Below are positions 1-7,950 of a DNA stretch of 64,000 nucleotides, one piece after another (the first letter of the stretch is position 1; each line of letters opens with the position of its first letter). Below the pieces are notes generated by a model, which saw only the letters and a list, made by a program, of their open reading frames with translations, was not told the origin of the DNA and did no database searches. Where the stretch lies: positions 1,178,001-1,242,000 of the forward strand of contig CAWGLN010000001.1 of assembly GCA_963823435.1 (NCBI GenBank), given 5' to 3'. The translations under genes and the position numbers were made by a program. Origin of the DNA: CAKZML01 sp963823435 (GTDB lineage Bacteria; Pseudomonadota; Gammaproteobacteria; Steroidobacterales; BM003).

Positions 1-1
1 C

Positions 2-175
2 AACCTGGGCCATCCCCTGGTGCAGCGCCTGGAGGCGGAGTCGGAAGATGGACGGTTTGCCGACCTGTCGGGTCTGCTGCTGGATCAGGCCAGCCTGGCC
101 GAGGGCAGGCGTCTGGAAGATCCGGCCGGATTTGTCAAGAGACTGAATCGCCTGCTGCTTGAGCTGGCCGGTTAG
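2..175 (+). CDS. htpG: HtpG (Hsp90) chaperone, C-terminal end only
   Basis: The frame is open from the window edge to TAG at 173-175, giving the last 57 residues. They include GHPLVQRLE, LLLDQASLAEG and LEDPAGFVKRLNRLL, which match the conserved end of the C-terminal dimerisation domain of bacterial Hsp90. HtpG is a cytosolic ATP-dependent chaperone; its ATPase and middle domains lie outside the window. The identification rests on this short but characteristic tail. Confidence 0.85.
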   Translation, partial: NLGHPLVQRLEAESEDGRFADLSGLLLDQASLAEGRRLEDPAGFVKRLNRLLLELAG

Positions 176-309
176 TGCAGCGATAACTCCTGACGGGACT
201 GCGGGTGCAGTGTAGACTCCGACCCTGGATTTGCCCGGGGCGCGCGGTTGGTCACTACCGCCTCCTTCCCGGAGCACACTGTAAACATGATCAACCAGGA
301 GAAGCACGG

Positions 310-981
310 GTGACGAGATTCCCTCTCGGTCAGAGGACCTTCTTGTTTATGCTGGTGGCGGCGTTGGGCGCCTGCGCCACCGTTCCCTTGCAGCCAGAGC
401 CTGCGACCGATCCGGTCGCGGACTACGGTAGCCGCAATCCGAACGCTCCGCAGGAACTTGAGCAGTTCGGCCGGTTGGGCGGACCCTGGGACTGCGATAT
501 CTACAACCTCCAGCCGGATGGTCGATGGAAGGAACGCCTCGGTGGCGCGCGTTGGACCTTTTACTACGCCCTGGACGGTAATGCTGTCACCGATATCTGG
601 GAGCCGGAACCCAACGACGATTATCCTGGAAGCGTGGGTATGAATCTGCGCGTATACGATGCGCAGGCAGACCTGTGGCACGTTGCCTGGACCACCGTGG
701 ACCAGGCGCGCTTTGACCTTTATGAGGCGAGTTACGAGGACGGCGATATCATCATGTGGGGGCAGCAACCGGATCACCAGGTCAGGGTTACTTTCTACAA
801 TGTTCAACCCCTGCAGTTTGAATGGAAATACGAGTTTTCTCCGCTGGACGATGGCACCTTGTGGACCGAGGTCGTGCGTATGCGATGCCTGAGACCGGGT
901 ATGGAGCCTGCCGTCATGGGTGCCAGCCCGGATTCGCCATTGAGTACGGTGCCGAGTTCGTCATTGGACCAGGGTGGTTAG
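310..981 (+). CDS. Putative lipoprotein, DUF1579-like
   Basis: A 223-residue protein read from GTG at 310, which is preceded by an AGGAGAAG ribosome site. Upstream in-frame starts would add an arginine-rich stretch with no signal character. The N-terminus is a lipoprotein signal (hydrophobic FLFMLVAALGAC, lipobox LGAC), so it should be lipidated and face the periplasm. The rest is rich in Trp and Tyr (GGPWDCDIYNL, YALDGNAVTDIWEP, LWHVAWTTVD) and resembles the single-domain DUF1579 beta-barrel type of unknown function. No catalytic motif is visible. It lies 39 nt before msrB on the same strand and may be cotranscribed. Confidence 0.7.
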   Translation: MTRFPLGQRTFLFMLVAALGACATVPLQPEPATDPVADYGSRNPNAPQELEQFGRLGGPWDCDIYNLQPDGRWKERLGGARWTFYYALDGNAVTDIWEPEPNDDYPGSVGMNLRVYDAQADLWHVAWTTVDQARFDLYEASYEDGDIIMWGQQPDHQVRVTFYNVQPLQFEWKYEFSPLDDGTLWTEVVRMRCLRPGMEPAVMGASPDSPLSTVPSSSLDQGG

Positions 982-1020
982 AAGCGGGCCTTTCCGGCCG
1001 GATACACAAGGGGCAAGAGC

Positions 1021-1425
1021 ATGGGAGATAACGCGTCGGAGCGGCGACTGGGAAAGGAACACCTTTCGGCTGAGCAGTTCAAGGTGACCCAGGAGGCCGC
1101 GACCGAAATGCCTTTCAGCGGCAAGTACGTCCATCACAAGGGCAATGGGGTATACGCCTGCGTAGTCTGCGACGCTGCCCTGTTCAATTCTGAACACAAG
1201 TACGATTCCGGTTCAGGGTGGCCCAGTTTCTGGCTGCCGGTCACGGCCGGGGCCGTTACTGCCAAACGGGATTTGAGTCACGGGATGGTCAGGAATGAAC
1301 TGGTGTGCAGCGGATGCGGCGCCCACCTCGGACATATATTTGAAGACGGCCCGGCCCCGAGTGGGTTGCGCTATTGCATTAATTCAGCCTCGCTGGATTT
1401 TCACGACAAGGAGACTGAAAAATGA
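1021..1425 (+). CDS. msrB: Peptide-methionine (R)-S-oxide reductase MsrB
   Basis: A 134-residue, full-length MsrB without a fused MsrA. It reduces the R-epimer of methionine sulfoxide in proteins, normally with thioredoxin. The core signatures are SGSGWPSF, the zinc-binding pairs Cys47/Cys50 and Cys96/Cys99, and the catalytic Cys119 within RYCINSASL. There is no signal peptide, so it is cytosolic. Its stop overlaps the start of the next gene (ATGA at 1422-1425), indicating translational coupling to a peptidyl-prolyl isomerase. Confidence 0.95.
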   Translation: MGDNASERRLGKEHLSAEQFKVTQEAATEMPFSGKYVHHKGNGVYACVVCDAALFNSEHKYDSGSGWPSFWLPVTAGAVTAKRDLSHGMVRNELVCSGCGAHLGHIFEDGPAPSGLRYCINSASLDFHDKETEK

Positions 1426-1880
1426 CCATTGGCAAAACGGCTGCTTTCTGGATCGCGATTATTCTGGCTATGCCGGTCACAGTGGGATGCAGTAACGATT
1501 CCGTGGCGGAAACGGTGCAACCGGCGCAAGGAGAAAAGAAGATGATTATTGAGACGATAGAGACGGGAACCGGGGAAGCCATACAGGCGGGACAGACCGC
1601 GGTGGTGCATTACACCGGCTGGCTTTTTGATGAGCAGGCAGATCTGAATCGTGGTGAGAAATTCGACAGTTCCAGGGATCGCGGACAGCCTTTCAGCTTC
1701 CCGGTGGGCGCGGGGCGCGTGATTCGGGGATGGGACGAGGGTGTAGCCGGCATGCTGGTCGGTGAGCGCAGGATCCTGACTATTCCGGCAGACATGGGCT
1801 ACGGGGCGCGCGGCGCCGGCGGGGTGATTCCGCCCAACGCGACGCTCGTCTTCGATGTGGAATTGCTTGAGATTCGATAA
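1422..1880 (+). CDS. FKBP-type peptidyl-prolyl cis-trans isomerase, lipoprotein
   Basis: A 152-residue protein with a lipoprotein signal (hydrophobic run then TVGC, acylated Cys23) followed by one FKBP domain. Typical elements are VHYTGWLFD, FDSSRDRGQPFSFPVGAGRV, GWDEGVAGM, GERRILTIPADMGYG and IPPNATLVFDVELL. It should catalyse proline isomerisation in the periplasm, attached to a membrane. It begins inside the msrB stop codon (ATGA), pairing oxidised-methionine repair with protein folding. The in-frame sequence after its stop is an amidohydrolase remnant, described separately. Confidence 0.93.
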   Translation: MTIGKTAAFWIAIILAMPVTVGCSNDSVAETVQPAQGEKKMIIETIETGTGEAIQAGQTAVVHYTGWLFDEQADLNRGEKFDSSRDRGQPFSFPVGAGRVIRGWDEGVAGMLVGERRILTIPADMGYGARGAGGVIPPNATLVFDVELLEIR

Positions 1881-1997
1881 AGCCAGTTGCTCGGCGAAGC
1901 TGACAGTCGTGGGAGTCTGGAGCCAGGCAAGCATGCGGTCGTGGCAGCCATTCCCGGTAATCCGCTGGACGATATCGAGCTGATTACCACCAAGTGA
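1881..1997 (+). pseudogene. Remnant of an amidohydrolase C-terminus
   Basis: The 38 codons directly after the FKBP stop, in the same frame, read as SQLLGEADSRGSLEPGKHAV and VAAIPGNPLDDIELITTK before TGA. This closely resembles the end of imidazolonepropionase-like amidohydrolases, where GSLEPGK-AD-(V/I)AVPGNPL-DI is the usual closing motif. No start codon, ribosome site or metal-binding region precedes it, so it can only be a deletion remnant. The identification is from motif recognition. Confidence 0.65.
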
Positions 1998-2061
1998 ATT
2001 TCGTAATGAAGGGTGGTGAGGTCGTGTTGCAGCCCTGATCAGGGTCCGATGCGCATTGCCA

Positions 2062-2090
2062 GACGAGGCCGGGATAATCCCGGCCTCGTC
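2062..2090. terminator. Strong hairpin between convergent genes
   Basis: A perfect 13-bp G+C-rich inverted repeat (GACGAGGCCGGGA on the left arm, TCCCGGCCTCGTC on the right) around a short AT loop. It lies between the plus-strand FKBP/remnant and the minus-strand PEBP gene, as expected for a bidirectional transcription end. No clear T-run follows on either side, so Rho-independent activity is uncertain. Confidence 0.55.
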
Positions 2091-2099
2091 CGTTATTGC

Positions 2100-2726
2100 T
2101 CAGGTCACGGCGGGGTTCAGGGAATACAGCCCGGTAATGCTGGCGGTGGCAAGAACATGACCCTCGATGGCCTGCATCACATCCTCGCCGGTAAACCCGT
2201 CGTCGACCGGGCAGCGTTGCAGGTCGATCGCGTAAAGGACGAAGTGATAGTGGTGCATCAGTTCGTCATTCCAGGGCGGGCAGGGACCGTCGTAGCCGAA
2301 GTAATTGCCACCCATATCGGCATCACCGGCGAACCAGTTGGTATAGTCATTCAAGCCCTGGCGTGCGCCGGCCGGCCCTGCTGGCTGGCGTTTTCCGCCG
2401 GGGGTGATGCCCTCGGAAGCAGTTCCGGCCTGAATGCCCTGGATGGTCACCGGAATGTCCACCATTACCCAGTGATAAAAATTACAGCGCGGCAGGCTGG
2501 CGGGCACGCTGCGACCCTCCTGGTTTACATCATCCGGTTTGCTGGGTACATCCGGGTCGACGCAGATCAGAACCAGCGAGCGCGCCTGGTCGGGGATATC
2601 CGCGAAGCGCATATCGGGATTGCGATTGTCGCCCAGTTTGATATGACCCTCCACGGCGGGGATTCCGAAGCAGAATTCCTCGGGTATAGGTGAATCATTG
2701 GTTATGGAATGACTTTCCAGGCGCAT
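2100..2726 (-). CDS. PEBP / Raf-kinase-inhibitor-like protein (YbhB/YbcL family)
   Basis: A 208-residue protein with the bacterial phosphatidylethanolamine-binding-protein fold. Visible motifs are SLVLICVDPDVPSKPDD (the ligand-pocket DPD segment), FYHWVMVDIP, NYFGYDGPCPPWNDELMHHY and FVLYAIDL. It is somewhat longer than YbhB through extra residues around 95-125 (a Gly/Ala/Pro-rich loop). There is no signal peptide, so it is probably cytosolic. The ligand is unknown for most bacterial members. It is convergent with the msrB-FKBP pair and apparently monocistronic. Confidence 0.88.
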   Translation of the reverse strand: MRLESHSITNDSPIPEEFCFGIPAVEGHIKLGDNRNPDMRFADIPDQARSLVLICVDPDVPSKPDDVNQEGRSVPASLPRCNFYHWVMVDIPVTIQGIQAGTASEGITPGGKRQPAGPAGARQGLNDYTNWFAGDADMGGNYFGYDGPCPPWNDELMHHYHFVLYAIDLQRCPVDDGFTGEDVMQAIEGHVLATASITGLYSLNPAVT

Positions 2727-2916
2727 AGTCTCTCTCCAGGTTCAGGTTGAAAACCGGGGCCTTTACGACCACCTTATATGTACCGATGATAGACCAAAGT
2801 ACCAGCGTAGGCCGTGCCGGAATCGGCGAACTGCGGGAAAGCCGCTGCCAACATCGTTATCATATGCACTGGGGAAACCAAGTTAGTTGCGGCCAGTGCC
2901 TGTAGGAGACGTCGGG

Positions 2917-4755
2917 TTGAATGAACATGAACTAGTAATTTTGCTGGTGTCCGTGGTGGCCCTGGGAGTGGGTTCCCAGTGGCTGGCCTGGCGCACCCGG
3001 GTTCCGGCCATTATCCTGCTGGCCGTGGCGGGTCTGATTGCCGGGCCCATTACCGGACTGATTGACCCGGCGGAGGATTTTGGCGAGCTGTTTCGACCGG
3101 CAATCAGCCTGTGCGTGGCCATCATCCTGTTTGAAGGCGGTCTGAATCTGTCCCTGGGCGATCTTAAACAGGCGGGTACCGGGGTGCGACGCCTGGTTTA
3201 CCTGGGTGCGCCCCTGGCCTGGGGATTTTGTACTGCCTCTGCTCATTTCATCGGTGGCTTGAGTTTGCCGGTGTCCCTGGTGTTCGGCGCCATCATGGTG
3301 GTCACCGGACCAACCGTGATCATGCCCTTGCTTCGCCAGGCCGGGCTAAACCGGCGCACCGCATCTTATCTGAAGTGGGAGGCCATCGTTAACGATCCCC
3401 TGGGCGCGCTGCTGGCGGTGCTGGTATTCCAGTTCTTTATCTATGCCGGTGACGGTTCAAGCTGGGTCGCTGTTCTCAAGGGCGTAAGCATGGCCCTGCT
3501 GGCGGGCGCCGTGCTGGGTGGATTGCTGGGTTGGCTCACCGGAGTGGCTTTCCGACGTGGCATGGTGCCCGAGTTTCTTAAATCTCCAGTGATGTTGTCC
3601 GCGGTCCTGGCCGTGTATGCCCTGGCCAATTCACTGCAGCATGAGGCAGGCCTGCTGGCCGTGACCATCATGGGCATGGTGATAGGCAATATGAACCTGC
3701 CCGGTATAGATGACATGAAGCGGTTCAAGGAATACATCACGGTAATGCTGGTTTCCCTGGTATTTGTGCTGCTCACGGCTGACCTGGATTTCGCCTTGTT
3801 GGCCTCGGTGGACTGGCGGGCGGTCTTGCTGGTCATAGTGGTGCTGTTCGTCGCCCGCCCGATTGCCATCATGCTTGCGACCTCGGGCAGTGACATGAAA
3901 TTTGAGGACCGGTTGTTGCTCGGCTGGATTGCACCGCGGGGTATCGTTGCCGCTGCCACCGCCGGCTTGATGGGCCCGCGCATGGAGGCTGCCGGTTATG
4001 CCGACGCCAATGTATTGCTGCCGCTGGTGTTTATGGTGATTTTCGCTTCAGTATTCTTGCACGGCAGCACCATAGGCTGGTTGGCACGGCGCCTGGGACT
4101 GGCATCGAAGGAGCGGGACAGTGTCCTTCTGGTAGGCGCCTCGCCATGGGGAATCGAGCTTGCCCGTACCCTGGAGTCGATGAAGATCAAGGTCCTGGTT
4201 GCGGACAACTCCTGGCACAATCTTCGTCCGGCCCGGCTGGCCGGTCTGTCGGTTTTTTACGGTGAGATATTGTCTGAGTTCGCCGAGGAGTCGGTGGAAA
4301 TCAGTCATATCCAGACGGTCCTGACGGCGACCAGCAATGACGCCTACAACGCCCTGGTTTGCACTACGGTTGCCCCGGAAATAGGGCGTGACAAGGTGTT
4401 CCAGCTTCCCATGGGTTCCTCTGCCGAGGATGATCCCAAGGCCTTGGCCCGGCCTCGCCGGGGGCGTATTGCCTTCGATTCAGAGGCGGTGTTCGAACAA
4501 CTCTGGCGCTGGCATGTGCGAGGTTGGACCTTCTACAAAACTCGCCTGACAGACAGCTACTCCTATAGTGATTTTCTCGGCGACTTCCCTGCCGAGGCGA
4601 TCAAGATGCTGCTGGTTCGGGAGGGCCGCAAAGTGCGCTTCCTGGATGCGGACAACCAGCTTGAACCACAGCCAGGTGACGTAATCGTTTATTACGGGCC
4701 CAAGCGAGAAGAGCGAAAGATCGAACCGGAGTTGGTTGCGGACGTTGCGGTATGA
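2917..4755 (+). CDS. CPA-type cation:proton antiporter with C-terminal TrkA/RCK domain
   Basis: A 612-residue membrane protein read from TTG at 2917, chosen because TAGGAG (2903-2908) is correctly spaced; an upstream TTG at 2887 has no ribosome site. Residues about 1-395 form some 12 hydrophobic helices of a Na+/H+ exchanger. They carry TGPTVI and the conserved acidic WEAIVNDPLGA motif used for ion binding. Residues about 405-520 look like a nucleotide-binding TrkA-N/RCK domain (SVLLVGASPWGIELARTLES, VLVADNS), suggesting ligand-gated control. It should exchange K+ or Na+ for protons across the inner membrane. It overlaps the next gene by four bases. Confidence 0.9.
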   Translation: MNEHELVILLVSVVALGVGSQWLAWRTRVPAIILLAVAGLIAGPITGLIDPAEDFGELFRPAISLCVAIILFEGGLNLSLGDLKQAGTGVRRLVYLGAPLAWGFCTASAHFIGGLSLPVSLVFGAIMVVTGPTVIMPLLRQAGLNRRTASYLKWEAIVNDPLGALLAVLVFQFFIYAGDGSSWVAVLKGVSMALLAGAVLGGLLGWLTGVAFRRGMVPEFLKSPVMLSAVLAVYALANSLQHEAGLLAVTIMGMVIGNMNLPGIDDMKRFKEYITVMLVSLVFVLLTADLDFALLASVDWRAVLLVIVVLFVARPIAIMLATSGSDMKFEDRLLLGWIAPRGIVAAATAGLMGPRMEAAGYADANVLLPLVFMVIFASVFLHGSTIGWLARRLGLASKERDSVLLVGASPWGIELARTLESMKIKVLVADNSWHNLRPARLAGLSVFYGEILSEFAEESVEISHIQTVLTATSNDAYNALVCTTVAPEIGRDKVFQLPMGSSAEDDPKALARPRRGRIAFDSEAVFEQLWRWHVRGWTFYKTRLTDSYSYSDFLGDFPAEAIKMLLVREGRKVRFLDADNQLEPQPGDVIVYYGPKREERKIEPELVADVAV

Positions 4756-5402
4756 GCGGGCAGCGGGCATTGGTGGAAGCGCTGAACATAGCTGGCCCCG
4801 CCGGCACCCTGGAAGCCATGTTGGAGGTGCCGCCGTCCGAATCCGACAGGGTGGCCGTGGTCTGCCATCCGCACCCGTTGCATGGGGGAACGATGCAGAA
4901 CAAGGTCACCCACACACTGGCACGGACGTTTAACAAACTGGGTGTGCCATCGTTGCGCTTCAATTTCCGCGGCGTTGGTAATAGCGAAGGCAGTTACGAT
5001 CAAGGTCGGGGCGAAATCGGGGACGCGCTTGCTGCCCTGGACTATGCAAGCCATCGATTCCCCGGGCGCAAACTGTGGCTGGCAGGCTTTTCCTTTGGCG
5101 CCAGGGTGGCGCTGGAAGTATCCGCCAGGCGGGACCTGGATCTGTTGCTAACGGTGGCACCCCCGGTCGGCAGACTGGATATGTCGGATATCCGGCAGCC
5201 ATCCTGTCGCTGGATTATCGTCCAGGGAGGCAATGACGAACTGGTCGACGCCGATGCGGTGGTAGGGTGGGTCGACTCCCTGGCTCCTGGCCCCGAGTTG
5301 ATGATGTTCGAGGAAGCAGACCATTTTTTCCACGGTCAACTGGTGGTTCTGCGGGAAAGCTTGCTGGCCAGCCTGGGTCCGGAACGGGAGGAATATGCGT
5401 GA
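4752..5402 (+). CDS. Alpha/beta hydrolase (COG2945-like)
   Basis: A 216-residue cytosolic alpha/beta hydrolase. The family signature HPHPLHGGTMQNKV lies near residue 37, FNFRGVGNSEG follows, and the nucleophile elbow is GFSFGA (Ser near 115). A late DELV aspartate and DHFFHG histidine complete a plausible Ser-Asp-His triad. The substrate is unknown. It starts inside the antiporter stop (ATGA at 4752) and its own stop overlaps the next start (GTGA at 5399), so the three genes form one translationally coupled operon. Confidence 0.88.
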   Translation: MSGQRALVEALNIAGPAGTLEAMLEVPPSESDRVAVVCHPHPLHGGTMQNKVTHTLARTFNKLGVPSLRFNFRGVGNSEGSYDQGRGEIGDALAALDYASHRFPGRKLWLAGFSFGARVALEVSARRDLDLLLTVAPPVGRLDMSDIRQPSCRWIIVQGGNDELVDADAVVGWVDSLAPGPELMMFEEADHFFHGQLVVLRESLLASLGPEREEYA

Positions 5403-5866
5403 TCAAGTCATTACATAGTTTTCTGAGCCGGGCGTTTGCGCAGAATTCCGATGAGCCGGAAGGACGAAAACGGGGTTTGAAGCTGGTCGCCGCGGCCTTG
5501 ATGATGGAGGTGGCGCGGGCTGATTTCCGCGAGGATGTGGTGGAAAGCGAACGTATTTTCGAATTGCTGAAGCGGGCATTCGCGCTGTCGCCGGAGGAAA
5601 CCGAGTTGCTTATGGAGGAGGCTGGCGAAGAGGTCGACGAGTCGGTATCGCTATATGAATTTACACGTTTGATCAACGACCAGCTGGACCAGCAGGAAAA
5701 GCGCCTGGTGATCAGATTGATGTGGCAGGTGGCCTATGCTGACAGCAGCTTGCACCGCTACGAAGAGCATGTGATTCGCAAGGTGGCCGAGTTGATCTAC
5801 TTGCCCACGGCGGAGTTGTTGAGACTGCGTCATGAGGCCGAACAGGAGTCTCTTGCCAGCCAGTGA
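5399..5866 (+). CDS. TerB-family protein
   Basis: A 155-residue helical protein read from GTG at 5399, which overlaps the preceding stop. It carries a TerB-like domain with its typical acidic segments: MMEVARADFREDVVESER near residue 38 and MWQVAYADSSLHRYEEHVIR near 113. TerB-like domains bind metal ions and occur in tellurite-resistance and stress systems, but stand-alone members like this one have no settled role. It is the last gene of the antiporter operon and is followed 16 nt later by a terminator. Confidence 0.85.
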   Translation: MIKSLHSFLSRAFAQNSDEPEGRKRGLKLVAAALMMEVARADFREDVVESERIFELLKRAFALSPEETELLMEEAGEEVDESVSLYEFTRLINDQLDQQEKRLVIRLMWQVAYADSSLHRYEEHVIRKVAELIYLPTAELLRLRHEAEQESLASQ

Positions 5867-5882
5867 ATACGGTTCAGGGAAT

Positions 5883-5911
5883 AAAAAAAAGGCCCCGGTT
5901 GGGGCCTTTTT
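5883..5911. terminator. Bidirectional intrinsic terminator
   Basis: AAGGCCCC-GGTT-GGGGCCTT flanked by an A-run on the left and a T-run on the right. It can terminate both the plus-strand antiporter operon and the minus-strand HU gene. Confidence 0.9.
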
Positions 5912-5937
5912 CACTATCTGAAGGGTGCTTGTCCCTA

Positions 5938-6270
5938 TCAGACCATATCTTTCAGACCTTTAAGCGGCTGAACTTTTACTACCTTGCGTGCGGGCTTGGC
6001 CTTGAAGGTGGTCGCTTCGCCAGTGAAGGGGTTAATACCCTTGCGAGCCTTGGTGGCGGGCTTTTTGACTACCTTGATTTTCATCAGGCCGGGCACGGTG
6101 AATACACCGGGGCCACGCTTGCCTACATTCTTCTTGATCAATCCATTCAGTGATTCAAACACCGCGCCAACGTCCTTACGCGTGAGTCCGGTGGACTCCG
6201 CAATCTGGGCGAAAATTTCAGATTTGGTCGGTGGTTTCGCCGCGGCAGCGGTCTTCTGTGAAGCAGCCAT
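5938..6270 (-). CDS. HU/IHF-family DNA-binding protein with N-terminal extension
   Basis: A 110-residue nucleoid protein. Residues about 15-110 are an HU fold: SEIFAQIAESTGLTRKDVGAVF, the beta-arm region with KARKGINPFTGE, and a basic end. The usual arm motif RxxRNPxTG is altered to KGINPFTG, and about 15 Ala/Lys-rich residues precede the fold, so it is not a plain HU-alpha or HU-beta. It should bind and bend DNA. GGAGAAA precedes the ATG. It is monocistronic between two convergent or intergenic gaps. Confidence 0.9.
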   Translation of the reverse strand: MAASQKTAAAAKPPTKSEIFAQIAESTGLTRKDVGAVFESLNGLIKKNVGKRGPGVFTVPGLMKIKVVKKPATKARKGINPFTGEATTFKAKPARKVVKVQPLKGLKDMV

Positions 6271-6439
6271 TAGTTTCTCCTGTCTTGAAAATTCGGCCTG
6301 ATAATACGGGCAAAAACCAGTTAATTACCGGCGAAACATAGCATATTGCTGTGTCTTGTATAACAAAATTATCGGTGTTCCGGCGAAAAAAAAACAAAAG
6401 ACTCAAAAACAGTGCTCAGGAACCTGGCGGCAAGCAGTT

Positions 6440-6946
6440 CTAGTGGTCAAAAAACTGCTTTTTGTAGCGCACATTCAGAGCCCGTTTTTCACCCTCCGGA
6501 GTCGCGGAGATCGTTACCAGCAGCGTCTCGGCATTGGCCACGTTCAGCTCGCCGATATAGTAAACGGCCTCCCCTTCAGTAATCTGGCGCATGTCCAACG
6601 ACTTTAGTTGCCCGGTCAGATTGACTACCTCTGCAACTACCGCGCCTCGCACCGGTGTCCCGGCCGCGCCCTCGTTCTTGCGCAAAATACTGACATTGAT
6701 CATGGCCCGGTTCGGACTACGGGTAATCCCGTATGCCATGGCGATTTCGGGCGAAATCTGGTCAGTGCTCACCGCGTTATAGTGCAGCGTGTAAGACCCA
6801 AAGTCCTTGTAATAAAGTTCTTCAGATACTGCGGCAGGAGCGCCCAAGCGCGGGGATCCGCTATCGCCCGGCGTCGGGCTGCAGCCCGACGCCATTGCGG
6901 CCAGGCACAGTCCCACGAATGATTGAATCCAGGTTGGTCGCGGCAT
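6440..6946 (-). CDS. DUF4426 lipoprotein-like secreted protein
   Basis: A 168-residue protein starting at 6946, where GGGAGAAG precedes the ATG. A signal sequence (VGLCLAAMASGC, lipobox-like ASGC) is followed by the DUF4426 signature: YYKDFGSYTLHYNAVSTDQI, PEIAMAYGITRSPNRAMINV, VNLTGQL and a closing YKKQFFDH. The function is unknown. In Pseudomonas the homologue lies in the same yggT-proC neighbourhood but with metX and metW in between; those two genes are absent here. It is probably the last gene of the yggS-proC-yggT-yggU operon, after a 114-nt gap. Confidence 0.85.
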   Translation of the reverse strand: MPRPTWIQSFVGLCLAAMASGCSPTPGDSGSPRLGAPAAVSEELYYKDFGSYTLHYNAVSTDQISPEIAMAYGITRSPNRAMINVSILRKNEGAAGTPVRGAVVAEVVNLTGQLKSLDMRQITEGEAVYYIGELNVANAETLLVTISATPEGEKRALNVRYKKQFFDH

Positions 6947-7060
6947 CGGTCTTCTCCCTCGGTCACGTGCGCTGAAGCTTATGTATCGGGTTTGGACGTT
7001 TAACTCCCAATTCAATGAGCCAGCGGTCATGCCGGCCCGACAAACAGAATACGACATTTA

Positions 7061-7360
7061 CTATAGCCCACTATTAACAAGCTCAGTAAGCACTGGCGGC
7101 AACTCGGGAGCAGGACGTATGAACACGGTTTTTTCCCTGCCTGTATCACCTCGCGTAATGCTGATGCTGGACTTGGCAACGCCGAACAGGTCCGCAAGGT
7201 ATCGTATCAGGGCTGCATTTGCCTTGCCGTCAACCGGCGCCGCAGTCAGCTTGAGTTTCAGACGGTCGCCGCTAACCCCTGCCACCTGGTTGCGAGAGGC
7301 ACGGGGGGTGACGCGAACCTGCAGCTGCAGGCCTTCTGATGTGCTCTGCAGCCAGCTCAT
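7061..7360 (-). CDS. yggU: DUF167 / YggU family protein
   Basis: A 99-residue cytosolic protein of the YggU family. VRVTPRASRNQVAG, LKLKLTAAPVDGKANAALI and VAKSSISITRGDTGREKTV are all conserved family segments. The ATG at 7360 lies two bases after the yggT stop, so it is translated with yggT. The biochemical role is not established. It has normal family length with no anomalies. Confidence 0.92.
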   Translation of the reverse strand: MSWLQSTSEGLQLQVRVTPRASRNQVAGVSGDRLKLKLTAAPVDGKANAALIRYLADLFGVAKSSISITRGDTGREKTVFIRPAPELPPVLTELVNSGL

Positions 7361-7362
7361 AA

Positions 7363-7905
7363 TTATCGCAAGGCGATCAACAGGGCTTGTAGCGCCAGCA
7401 AGACCACCAGTACTGAAAAATCCAGACCGCCTATTGATGGCAGTACCCGCCTGACCGGACCCAGCAAGGGGTCGCACAGGCGTCGCAGCATACCGGCCAG
7501 GGGGTTATGTTGCTGGGGCCCGAACCAGCTCATCAGTGCGTAAACCAGGAGAGCAAAAAAGTAAAACTGGACCAGCAGGCGCATCAGGCCGAGCACGGCA
7601 AGATACAGTAGCGCTGGTATGCCCGGGAAGGGCACGCCATACAACGCACCCTGCAGACCCAGGAGAGTCAGCGTGGCCGTCAGCTGCAGAACAATGATTA
7701 CCACCAGGGTAGGCAGGTCCAGCCGACCCCAGGCGGGAATGGCGCGCCGCGCAGGAACAACCAGGGGATTGGTGATACGCAGGATGGCCTGGGAAATCGG
7801 GTTGTAAAAATCCGCCCGCACGGTCTGCAATAGCAGTCGTAATATGAAGGTCAGCACGACGAGTTCAAGCAAGGTGCTGATCAGAAAATATATTGCTTCT
7901 TTCAC
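7363..7905 (-). CDS. yggT: YggT family integral membrane protein
   Basis: A 180-residue membrane protein with two YGGT repeats, each a pair of hydrophobic helices. The first contains FYNPISQAILRITNPLVVPARR and the second PLAGMLRRLCDPLLGPVRRVLP. It begins with GTG (7905) after GAGAGGG. The proC-yggT-yggU order is widely conserved, and YggT has been linked in other bacteria to osmotic or ion homeostasis; nothing here narrows that down. It lies between proC and yggU in the same operon. Confidence 0.93.
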   Translation of the reverse strand: MKEAIYFLISTLLELVVLTFILRLLLQTVRADFYNPISQAILRITNPLVVPARRAIPAWGRLDLPTLVVIIVLQLTATLTLLGLQGALYGVPFPGIPALLYLAVLGLMRLLVQFYFFALLVYALMSWFGPQQHNPLAGMLRRLCDPLLGPVRRVLPSIGGLDFSVLVVLLALQALLIALR

Positions 7906-7950
7906 AAGGCCCTCTCGAAATGAAGGAAACTACCTAACTCTGCAACGAGG

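Noticed and set aside
2013..2693. A 226-codon open frame opposite the PEBP gene
   Set aside because: It has no protein-family character and is the antisense shadow of a well-supported gene.
5399..5866. Tellurite-resistance operon
   Set aside because: Only a TerB-like domain is present, without terC, terD or terE; the operon context is an antiporter and a hydrolase.
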